Below, piece after piece: positions 15,127 through 22,273 of a stretch of DNA of 32,607 bases (positions are counted from its first letter, which is position 1; each line of letters opens with the position of its first letter). The position numbers were made by a program, and so were the translations under genes. Source of the stretch: a virus. The DNA is taken from positions 1-32,607 of IMG/VR virus record IMGVR_UViG_3300008108_000219. One strand, 5' to 3'. The notes under the pieces are model-generated. The model was given only the letters and a program-made list of their open reading frames with translations. It was not told the DNA's origin and ran no database searches.

Positions 15127-15789
15127 ATGAAAAAAATAATCAGCTTTTCATTGTTTGGAACAAATCCAAAATACAATGTTGGAATTATATGTAATGTAGA
15201 AATAGCAAAAGTTGTTTTTCCTGATTGGATTTGCAGAGTTTATATTGGAGATAGTGTTCCATTAAACACCATAACTCAACTTAAAACTTATAATAATTGC
15301 GAGTTGATTTTTGTTCAAGAAAACAACAAAAACATGAGTTACATGTGGCGATTTTTATCGATAGATGAATGTGATATTGCTCTATCTAGAGATGCTGACT
15401 CGAGACTTTCATTTCGAGAGAAATTTTTAGTTGATGAGTTTGTTTCGTCAGAGTGTTTATTTCATGATGTTCGTGATCACCAAAATCACGTTGGTATCAT
15501 GGCTGGTATGTGGGGAATTAAAAAAAACGATCGGATTTGTATAAAAGAAGCAATTAATGAATTTTTGAATACACATAATTATTACGGATCTGATCAAACT
15601 TTTCTTCGTTTAGTGATCGCTCCACTATTTAAAGATTGTACTTTACTACACGACTTAAACTCTACTCCTTCTTTGCATTCTAACAATATCTTATCCACCT
15701 CATATAATCGTGGGCCATGCAAACATTTTATTGGCGAAGTATTTCCTCCCGAAAATTATAACGCACCGTTAGATCATATATTTTACTAA
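15127..15789 (+). CDS. Putative GT-A-like glycosyltransferase
   Basis: 220 residues. It starts with a strand (MKKIISFSLFG) and contains MWRFLSIDECDIALSRDADSRLS. The DADS serves as a DxD motif near residues 90-95, preceded by a helix. HDVRDHQNHVGIMAGMWGIK and YYGSDQTFLR follow. This pattern occurs in uncharacterised GT-A-like proteins often found near sugar clusters. It stands alone among head/neck genes, about 5.5 kb from the glycosyltransferase island and on the other strand. Probably a further member of the glycan system or an independent small acquired gene. Confidence 0.6.
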   Translation: MKKIISFSLFGTNPKYNVGIICNVEIAKVVFPDWICRVYIGDSVPLNTITQLKTYNNCELIFVQENNKNMSYMWRFLSIDECDIALSRDADSRLSFREKFLVDEFVSSECLFHDVRDHQNHVGIMAGMWGIKKNDRICIKEAINEFLNTHNYYGSDQTFLRLVIAPLFKDCTLLHDLNSTPSLHSNNILSTSYNRGPCKHFIGEVFPPENYNAPLDHIFY

Positions 15790-15848
15790 TAAAAAAAATA
15801 CAATTCTTTATTCTAAATGGAACTTAAATATGAGTAAAAATTTTCTAT

Positions 15849-16028
15849 ATGCCATACAACATTAAAGGTAAATGCATTTATAAAAAAAGAACAGGAAAAA
15901 AAGTTGGTTGCACGAAAGGTTCTGTAAAAAAATATCTAGCAGCATTGCAAGCAAATGTTCAAGAATCGTCACGAAAAAATGCTAACTTGAACTTTAAAAG
16001 TTTAATCTTAAGCCTTATAACTTTTTGA
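15849..16028 (+). CDS. Small basic protein of 59 residues
   Basis: An ATG at 15849 opens a 59-residue frame ending TGA at 16026-16028. The N-terminal half is strongly patterned: MPYNIKGKCIYKKRTGKKVG followed by CTKGSVKKYLAALQAN. This is like tiny proteins I recall from marine myoviruses. It has two Cys and many Lys. The stop codon overlaps the TTG start of the gp4 gene (TTGA), suggesting coupled translation. A small head or DNA-bound protein is possible; not proven. Confidence 0.6.
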   Translation: MPYNIKGKCIYKKRTGKKVGCTKGSVKKYLAALQANVQESSRKNANLNFKSLILSLITF

Positions 16029-16471
16029 AAAAAAGCTCTCAATATCGTCAGGGGGTGTTTAGACCTAATAACCCTCAAAAATACAAAGGAACTTTTCCTA
16101 TTTATTTTAGAAGTTCCTATGAATTAAAATTTCAAAAATGGGCCGACAATAATCCAAACGTATTATCGTGGGGTTCAGAAACTGTGGTTATCCCTTATCA
16201 AAATCCTTTGACCGGTAGAGTGTCGAGATATTTTACTGATTTTAATATCACACTTAAAGATAAACAAGGAGAAATAAAAAAGTTTTTAATAGAAATTAAA
16301 CCTTCAAGTCAGCTACTGCCTCCATCACAAAAGGGAAAAAGTACTAAATCTTTAATGAGACAACAAGCTGAATATGTTAAAAATCAAGCAAAGTGGAAGG
16401 CTGCATTTGAATACGCTGAGCGTAAAGGCATAGTGTTTACTATCTTAACGGAAAAGCATTTGGGTATATAA
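16025..16471 (+). CDS. 4: Head completion nuclease-like protein, T4 gp4-like
   Basis: 148 residues, matching T4 gp4 (150) from end to end. Landmarks are the YRSNWEKF-like FRSSYELKFQKWADNNPNVLSWGSE block at about residues 28-52, VIPYQNPLTG, RRYF-like SRYFTDFNI, the FLIEIKPSSQ segment with the Asp/Glu-Lys pattern of a PD-(D/E)xK-type nuclease, and KWKAAFEYAERKGIVFTILTE at the end. In T4, gp4 is needed to finish the DNA-filled head before tail joining. The likely start is TTG at 16025, because no ATG gives the conserved N-terminus. The gene ends one base before the convergent S74 gene. Confidence 0.9.
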   Translation: MKKSSQYRQGVFRPNNPQKYKGTFPIYFRSSYELKFQKWADNNPNVLSWGSETVVIPYQNPLTGRVSRYFTDFNITLKDKQGEIKKFLIEIKPSSQLLPPSQKGKSTKSLMRQQAEYVKNQAKWKAAFEYAERKGIVFTILTEKHLGI

Positions 16472-17356
16472 TTAGTTTTGTTTCTTCAATACGTTAACTT
16501 GAGATGATAGCTCTTTAATCGCTTCGATTAAAATTCCAACTATATTTCCATATGCAACAGTTTTTACTCCGTCTACTTCTCTTACAACTTGTGGTAATAT
16601 CGTTTCTACCTCTTGAGCAATAACTCCAATATGTTGTGTGTGATCGTCGGTTTTTTCAAATTCAACACCTCTCATGCTTATAACTTTGTCGAGGGCGTTT
16701 TTAATAGTTTTAACGTTTGTTTTGAATTTTAAATCAGAAAAAGCAGCTAAGTCGCCAGATGCAGTCAATGTTCCATTTGCGTCTAAATTAAGCCTATTTG
16801 AACCTGAATTATACCATCTTAAAGAAGGGGCTTCATGATTTCCAAAACAATCGTTATGCCAAAAAGTATTATTATCAATTGATCGAGCAAAAGAAAGCTC
16901 TCCTCCTTTTTGTAAACTATTCTGTCGCTTTAAGCAAACATTTGAAGTATTGACTTTTCCTTCAACATTTAAATCTTTTAGTATATTTACATTACTGGTA
17001 TTTAAATCTATTGTTAATGTCTTACGAGGTTCGGATTCAGCATTATTGTTTGTTACTAAAAAACAAAAAGCTTCTCCAATATTTTCTTGTATTAATTCTA
17101 ATTGTTTACCAAAATCTGAAGTTGATGGTTTAAACACAACTTTGGATGAAATTTCAACTTCTTCCGAAAAAGATGCTCTTAATATTTTAATTGGAGCGTT
17201 GTCTATAGTACTTATAAATCCGTCAGCGTCCGTAGTAACAAATTTACTTAGGTTAAATTTAGCTTCATCATCTAATGTTGTGTCATATCCAATAAGCCAT
17301 TTATTAGATTTATTATCTAAAGTAGTTAATTCTTTTATGTCAAAAAAAGTATTCAT
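16472..17356 (-). CDS. Tail fibre/spike with C-terminal S74 intramolecular chaperone
   Basis: 294 residues. Residues ~1-200 are beta-rich and fibre-like. The C-terminal ~95 residues match the peptidase S74 (endosialidase) chaperone: FSDLKFKTNV at 206-215 contains the Ser and Lys used for self-cleavage (S207 with a nearby Lys). Then come MRGVEFEKTDDHTQHIGVIAQEVE and a closing coiled coil (IVGILIEAIKELSSQVNVLKKQ). S74 domains trimerise the fibre and then cut themselves off. The gene lies ten bases downstream of the LamG/PT-linker gene and is co-directional with two other fibre genes. Confidence 0.85.
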   Translation of the reverse strand: MNTFFDIKELTTLDNKSNKWLIGYDTTLDDEAKFNLSKFVTTDADGFISTIDNAPIKILRASFSEEVEISSKVVFKPSTSDFGKQLELIQENIGEAFCFLVTNNNAESEPRKTLTIDLNTSNVNILKDLNVEGKVNTSNVCLKRQNSLQKGGELSFARSIDNNTFWHNDCFGNHEAPSLRWYNSGSNRLNLDANGTLTASGDLAAFSDLKFKTNVKTIKNALDKVISMRGVEFEKTDDHTQHIGVIAQEVETILPQVVREVDGVKTVAYGNIVGILIEAIKELSSQVNVLKKQN

Positions 17357-17365
17357 TAGTAAAAA

Positions 17366-18823
17366 TTAGCATCCACATTTTTTATTAGTTGGAGTTGGTG
17401 TTGGACTACAACGTATGGTTGGTGTTGGAGAAGGAGGACATCTTGGAGTTTCAAATATTGGAGTGGTTGGAGTTGGAGTTGGTGTCGGTAGAGGAGTACA
17501 TTGTATAATAGTTGGATTTAACACTGCATCTTTAGAATAGAAGTTAACTCTTCCCTCAGTAAAGACTCCAACAAACCTTGCACCTTCTACATTATCTCCT
17601 TGTAAGGTATATCCAAATTTCATTCCTAATCTACTTCTGTGGAAAATAATATCTGCTCTAACATTACCGTTTACGAAAACATACATCACCACTCTGTTAG
17701 ACGAAGATTCGTACCCCGTACCATCAGTATAATATAAAGTATCTTTATAGAGCGAATCAAGATAAACTACACTTCTTTCATCTGCTTCACAACCCGTCAA
17801 ACAATATATAAGCTCTTTTGGTGCAGGTGTTGAGGTCGGTGTTGGTGTGATAAACACTACAGGAGATGTTGTTGGAGTAGGCGTAACTGTAGGTGTAACT
17901 GTAGGTGTAACCGTAGGTGTAACTGTAGGCGTTGGAGTAGGAGTAGGAGTGCCTCTAAATGAAATGCATGGTTCTCTTCTATCTATGATTGTCCGTTTAT
18001 ATAAGTTGTAAAGTTCTACGGCTTTTTGCTGGCTTATTCCTTTTAATACCGCTGCAAATGATATATGCTGTTCTGAGAAAAATGAATTTTCACCAAAAAC
18101 ATTAGAATTAATACCTCCAACATACATATTTCTATTAGGAGTCTTGTCTACACTTGGATATGGAGCTGGAGCTTGTTTTGTGTTAACTTCTAAATTTATT
18201 CCATTTTTATGTATAAAAGCGTTGTTTGTTTCTGTTCGTGAGGCAATCCAAACGCCTGGTGAACCACTAACGCTAGTAGTGTAGGTTATGTACTCGTAAG
18301 AACTTGAAAATGCTACTGGGTTTAATTCACTAATATCTAAAGATAGTTTAGACGTATGACTTTGATATGCTCCAAAAGAACCAAATTCTGAAGTTAATGG
18401 TCTGTAATGAGGATCTATTACTTCCAACATTAGTGTTACGTCTGTAGGAATTATACCGACAGATAATGGATTAAAAGATGTGTCGATATAACTGATATTG
18501 CTACCACTAAATTTAACTCCACACAAGTTCCATTCGGAATTAAACCCACTTAAATCATAGTATCCTATTTTTTCATTCTCGTTATACCCACACGGGTGCT
18601 TTTGATGCCCTAGCCCTCCTAAGGAGTATCCAGAAGAATTTATTCCTAGATTTTTATCAGTTGTTAAAAACCAGCAAGCTATATCATTCCATAAATTTAA
18701 ATCATAAAGTCCTTCAATAAATTTAAAGACAGATCTTCTATCTTTATTTTCTTCAGTTAAAGAAGATATTCTATTAAAATATTCTTGAGTTTTTAAGAAT
18801 GAAATGTTTGATGTAATGAACAT
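17366..18823 (-). CDS. Virion surface protein: LamG-like domain, PT linkers and Cys-rich tail
   Basis: 485 residues. Residues ~1-290 are beta-rich and resemble a LamG/concanavalin-like domain of phage fibres. The ending YVGGIN…FFSEQHISFAAVLKGIS…AVELYNLYKRTI is typical of such proteins. A first PT linker (about 294-340) is followed by a ~95-residue domain whose core (MYVFVNGNVRADIIFHRSR and onward to FTEGRVNF) aligns without gaps to the 124-residue protein at 30957. The last ~45 residues are Pro/Thr with five Cys (ending KKCGC), perhaps cross-linking. The three-gene fibre run on this strand suggests one appendage. Thr-rich linkers are candidate glycosylation sites. Confidence 0.7.
   Translation of the reverse strand: MFITSNISFLKTQEYFNRISSLTEENKDRRSVFKFIEGLYDLNLWNDIACWFLTTDKNLGINSSGYSLGGLGHQKHPCGYNENEKIGYYDLSGFNSEWNLCGVKFSGSNISYIDTSFNPLSVGIIPTDVTLMLEVIDPHYRPLTSEFGSFGAYQSHTSKLSLDISELNPVAFSSSYEYITYTTSVSGSPGVWIASRTETNNAFIHKNGINLEVNTKQAPAPYPSVDKTPNRNMYVGGINSNVFGENSFFSEQHISFAAVLKGISQQKAVELYNLYKRTIIDRREPCISFRGTPTPTPTPTVTPTVTPTVTPTVTPTPTTSPVVFITPTPTSTPAPKELIYCLTGCEADERSVVYLDSLYKDTLYYTDGTGYESSSNRVVMYVFVNGNVRADIIFHRSRLGMKFGYTLQGDNVEGARFVGVFTEGRVNFYSKDAVLNPTIIQCTPLPTPTPTPTTPIFETPRCPPSPTPTIRCSPTPTPTNKKCGC
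17860..17965 (-). repeat. PT-coding repeats in the LamG/PT-linker gene
   Basis: On the minus strand this encodes a run of [16 protein letters not shown] type, built from near-identical 12-base units (ACTGTAGGTGTA on the plus strand). The pattern matches the linkers at 1411 and 31985. Confidence 0.75.
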
Positions 18824-18827
18824 AGAT

Positions 18828-20024
18828 TTACCAAATTGAGGATTTGTTTTTGTAATCCCATCTTAAAGAACAGGAAAAGTTTGGTAGTAAATTAATATAC
18901 GAATTGCTGGGGATTGACATTTCGTTTCTAACAAAATTAAAATTAGAACTACTAATAGTTATCGTTGATGTACTTTTATTTGTAAGAGTATAAAGAGCTC
19001 CTTTAATTCCATTTACAAATTTTAAAATAGTAATGTCTTCTTCTGAATGCAATTCGACATCATTTCCGTTAATTGGTAACTCAGTGCATTCGAATGCTTG
19101 TGCACTAATTGTGTCAAATACTACTAATGACGGATCGGTGATCCCCAACGACTTTCCAAAAAACGTTTTTCTGGTCCAAACCGAGCCAACCACACAAACC
19201 TCTGCTCCAAAATTTGCATTGCTTTCACAGCAAAGAGTGTGTACTGTCGTATCATTAGCTGATAAAACATTCGATAATGTGTTCGAAGCTGATAAATTTA
19301 AAATAGAAGCTGAACCAGCTGTAAGAATATTTGAATATGTATTAGTTGCAGATAGGGTTTTTATATAAGCGTTTTCAGCTGTCAGTAGTTTAGTTTTAAG
19401 GGTATTTGAGAAAATTTCTCCGTTTGTTCTTCCGCTAGAATCCGGACCCAACTCTCCTCCAGCACTAATATTTCCAACTATTGTTAATCGCTCATTTGGT
19501 TCTGTTGTATTAATTCCTACAAATCCTGGTCTCACTTGAGTTCCTTCAATAAAAAATACGCTGTTCCCACTATCTGAAAAATTAGCAATTGAATTTTCTC
19601 CAGTTTGATCTACGTTGAGAGCTGGTCCGTCTCCTGTATTTGTTATCGTTACTGCAGATGTAGTATAAACAAGAGTTTCTATTCGAGAAAATTCTCCATC
19701 AATATTTAAATTTCCCTTTACTCTTAAATTACGTTCTACTGTTAAATCTCTACCTAAATAAATATCATTTACTACAGACAAATTATGAGTTACTGATAAA
19801 TCATTTCCTACTAAAAGATTGTTTCCTATTGTTCCGTTTTTTTCAGCAGTTAGGCTTTGAGTAGTAATGATATCTCCTTGCGAATAAAATTCACCTTGAA
19901 AAGGTGAATCGAAGGAAGCAATAGGATCATAGCCTTTATCAGGATATTGAGGATCTCTTACCTGATTGGCTGGAACAGAGTGGTGATTAAACCTATGAAA
20001 TTTTTGATGGAGTCTGTTGCTCAT
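18828..20024 (-). CDS. Long tail fibre/structural beta-repeat protein
   Basis: 398 residues. The sequence has repeated beta-strand motifs (NLLVGNDLSVTHNLSVVNDIYLG and similar) with short N-x-L or S-A-x-N-T steps. A region around residues 215-270 repeats LSA(T/S)NT-S(N)-(I/V)L. It also has VGINTTEPNERLTIVGNISAG, a pattern typical of trimeric phage fibres that often precede an S74 domain. No membrane segment or enzyme motif. It ends four bases before the LamG/PT-linker gene, and the S74 protein lies further downstream. Only a weak ATTAAATA box lies upstream of its start. Confidence 0.75.
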   Translation of the reverse strand: MSNRLHQKFHRFNHHSVPANQVRDPQYPDKGYDPIASFDSPFQGEFYSQGDIITTQSLTAEKNGTIGNNLLVGNDLSVTHNLSVVNDIYLGRDLTVERNLRVKGNLNIDGEFSRIETLVYTTSAVTITNTGDGPALNVDQTGENSIANFSDSGNSVFFIEGTQVRPGFVGINTTEPNERLTIVGNISAGGELGPDSSGRTNGEIFSNTLKTKLLTAENAYIKTLSATNTYSNILTAGSASILNLSASNTLSNVLSANDTTVHTLCCESNANFGAEVCVVGSVWTRKTFFGKSLGITDPSLVVFDTISAQAFECTELPINGNDVELHSEEDITILKFVNGIKGALYTLTNKSTSTITISSSNFNFVRNEMSIPSNSYINLLPNFSCSLRWDYKNKSSIW

Positions 20025-20037
20025 TACCGAAAATTAT

Positions 20038-20214
20038 TTAATCGAACCAGGTTTTAAAAACGGATAAATCAAATTCTTCTAATTTCTCAATTAATAATTC
20101 AACCGCGGCTTCACATTCTTTTGGGGAATTAAGACTACTAGCTAAAAGATCTACTATGTTGTTTTCTATTAAATCTTCAACTATTGCTTCTATTTCATTA
20201 TTCTTACTATGCAT
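20038..20214 (-). CDS. Small acidic unknown protein
   Basis: About 58 residues from the ATG at 20212-20214. A longer frame begins at 20247, but the GATAAATA late promoter lies inside that extra part, so the shorter form is preferred. The protein is helical and acidic (NNEIEAIVEDLIEN… and EAAVELLIEKLEEFDLSVFKTWFD). No family recognised. It is divergent from the Gly-rich structural gene and lies 13 bases before the long fibre gene. Confidence 0.6.
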   Translation of the reverse strand: MHSKNNEIEAIVEDLIENNIVDLLASSLNSPKECEAAVELLIEKLEEFDLSVFKTWFD

Positions 20215-20227
20215 GATAAAGTATTGG

Positions 20228-20235
20228 TATTTATC
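20228..20235 (-). promoter_or_regulatory. Late promoter (GATAAATA), minus strand
   Basis: NATAAATA read on the minus strand, 13 bases before the ATG at 20214. It lies nine bases from an opposite-facing CATAAATA, so the two are back to back. Confidence 0.6.
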
Positions 20236-20244
20236 TACTTCGTG

Positions 20245-20252
20245 CATAAATA
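20245..20252 (+). promoter_or_regulatory. Late promoter (CATAAATA) of the Gly-rich structural gene
   Basis: NATAAATA, eight bases upstream of the ATG at 20261. Confidence 0.6.
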
Positions 20253-20260
20253 AATTTTGT

Positions 20261-22267
20261 ATGAACTATTTTCAAAGAGATTCGGAAATAATGAAGCGAG
20301 CTGTTGCGGCAGCAATGACTACAAATAAAGCTATTCCTTCAAAATCGAGTACTTCCAATTGGTTTTTTGAGAACATGTGCGGGGACGCGCAAATAAACCC
20401 TCAAACCACTGAAGGGACAACAATCGATAGATATTCCCGACTACATTTGCAAAAAACAGCATCGAATTTTTTTGCAGCAGAAGGTGCTTCTGAAGATGGA
20501 TCAAATAAAGCATCTAATTTTAAACAGCCTCCTGGAGTATCAGGAGATGCTTTTGCTAGTCGGATAGAAGACGCTGCTCAAAATTTAAGAACCAACACAA
20601 ACGAAATCTTAAAACCCATTTCTTCAGCAACTGGCTCTACGTTAGGAACAAACGTGTTAATGACTAAAGATGCAACAGGCTCTCTTCAAGCTAATTCCAA
20701 CTCTTTATGTGCTTTAACTGATAGTGTTAATCCTGCTTTTACGCAGAGATTAGATGCGACTCTTAAGAAATATAAAGTAGATGGATTAATGCATATGCCT
20801 GGAAAATTAATGGGGTCTATACAACACTTAGCAAATTCAGCAAGTAAACTTCTTTCTGTACCTCTTGAGTTTATGTCAGATATTTACAGAGGAGTCATGA
20901 AGCTCTTTAAATCTATAGCAAAAGCAGCTAATTCGCTTTTTGCTATGGTGACTAAATTTTTTATCGGACCTGGAGGTCTCATGGATGGCATTATGGGTTC
21001 TGGGTTGGTCAAAGGGTTTTTAGGAATTATTAAACAAATTGGAGCAAAAGCTATGGATTTAGTTAAATCTTTTGGAGGAACTCAATTGATTGGAAATTTA
21101 ACAAGCCAATTAGGAAGTATTTCCTCCTTAGGTTCAAAATTTTTGAGCAACCCAATGGCTTTGGCTCAAACGTTTTTACCTAATTCAAATATGTTTAGCG
21201 GAGGGCTTGGAGGAGCAATTGGTGGATTATTGGGAGGTGGCGGAGGTGGCCTTGGAGGAATGCTTGGCTCTTTAGGAGGCGGAGGTGGCCTTGGAGGAAT
21301 GCTTGGCTCTTTAGGAGGCGGAGGTGGCCTTGGAAGTGTGTTGGGTTCTTTGGGTGGTGGAGGTGGCCTTGGAAGTGTGTTGGGTTCTTTGGGTGGTGGA
21401 GGAAGTATTGGTAACATCTTAGGAAATTTAGGAGGCGGAGGTGGCCTTGGAGGAGCAATTTCTGGTCTAGCTGGCTCTTTAGGAGGAACGGGAGGACTCG
21501 GAGGAGGTTTAGGTGGAGGTATATCGAACGCAATTAGTTCTGCAATTAGTGGATATGGAGGAGGAAAAGCCTTTGGTGGAGGAGGACTTGGAGGAGCAAT
21601 TTCTGGTCTAGCTGGCTCTTTAGGTGGAGCTGGAGGCTTAGGAAGCGCGTTAGGAAATATTGGAGGAGCCAATGGACTTGGAGGAGGCTTAGGAAAAATG
21701 CTCGGAAGCCTTGGAGGCGGAGCTGGCGGTTTAAGTGGAGGCTTAGGAAAAATGCTCGGAAGCCTTGGAGGTGGATTTGGTGGCATTTCTAGTGGTATTG
21801 GTTCGTTAAGTCAAGGAGGAATAGGATCTAAAATTAGTTCCCTTGCTGGTAATTTATTTCCTCTTAAAGATCCTTCTAAAATTTTTGCTAGCCTTATTCC
21901 TGGACAATTGGGTAGTCAAATTTCAAAAATAGCAAGTGCTCCGGGATTGGGATTTCAAGGAAATCAAGGATATAGCGTCGGAAATTCATTTGAAAAGCCA
22001 AAGCAACTCACTCAACAACTAGCTTTATCACAATTAGGAGAACAAGTTGGTATTTTAGGTCCATTACTTGGTCTCGGCTCTAGTAAACCTAATTTAACCA
22101 ACAAAGCAACAACCGGTCCTCTTGAATCTGCTCCAAGTTCTATAAATTCAGGAATGATTGCTTCGAGAGAGTTTATCCAAGAAACTGACACTACAGCAAG
22201 AAAAATTTTTAGCCAAATCAAATCAAATGATAGTAATTCACTTTTACAAAGATTTGTAACAGCTTAA
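20261..22267 (+). CDS. Large Gly-rich baseplate/tail structural protein
   Basis: About 668 residues from the ATG at 20261; the upstream frame to 20156 overlaps the divergent gene and is not preferred. The N-terminal ~300 residues are non-repetitive and end in a long helical part (KLLSVPLEFMSDIYRGVMKL…MVTKFFIGPGGLMDG). Residues ~310-510 are Gly/Leu/Ser repeats of the type GG-LGG-MLGSLGGGG, some identical at the DNA level. The C-terminal ~150 residues return to normal composition. No enzyme motif. Its location directly before the gp5-like hub (six bases) and the late promoter suggest a baseplate or hub-associated component. The exact T4 counterpart cannot be named. Confidence 0.65.
   Translation: MNYFQRDSEIMKRAVAAAMTTNKAIPSKSSTSNWFFENMCGDAQINPQTTEGTTIDRYSRLHLQKTASNFFAAEGASEDGSNKASNFKQPPGVSGDAFASRIEDAAQNLRTNTNEILKPISSATGSTLGTNVLMTKDATGSLQANSNSLCALTDSVNPAFTQRLDATLKKYKVDGLMHMPGKLMGSIQHLANSASKLLSVPLEFMSDIYRGVMKLFKSIAKAANSLFAMVTKFFIGPGGLMDGIMGSGLVKGFLGIIKQIGAKAMDLVKSFGGTQLIGNLTSQLGSISSLGSKFLSNPMALAQTFLPNSNMFSGGLGGAIGGLLGGGGGGLGGMLGSLGGGGGLGGMLGSLGGGGGLGSVLGSLGGGGGLGSVLGSLGGGGSIGNILGNLGGGGGLGGAISGLAGSLGGTGGLGGGLGGGISNAISSAISGYGGGKAFGGGGLGGAISGLAGSLGGAGGLGSALGNIGGANGLGGGLGKMLGSLGGGAGGLSGGLGKMLGSLGGGFGGISSGIGSLSQGGIGSKISSLAGNLFPLKDPSKIFASLIPGQLGSQISKIASAPGLGFQGNQGYSVGNSFEKPKQLTQQLALSQLGEQVGILGPLLGLGSSKPNLTNKATTGPLESAPSSINSGMIASREFIQETDTTARKIFSQIKSNDSNSLLQRFVTA
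21190..21790 (+). repeat. Gly-rich coding repeats (~39-60 bp, imperfect to perfect)
   Basis: Within the structural gene, near-identical blocks recur. Examples are the unit encoding GGLGGMLGSLGGG at about 21250-21325, GGLGSVLGSLGGG at 21325-21405 and a GGLGKMLGSLGGG-type unit at about 21680-21780. Opposite-strand frames here are only shadows. Confidence 0.8.
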
Positions 22268-22273
22268 TAATAT

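Noticed and set aside
21166-21786. Long minus-strand Pro-rich open frame
   Set aside because: It is the opposite-strand shadow of the Gly-rich repeats in the plus-strand structural gene; Gly codons read as Pro.
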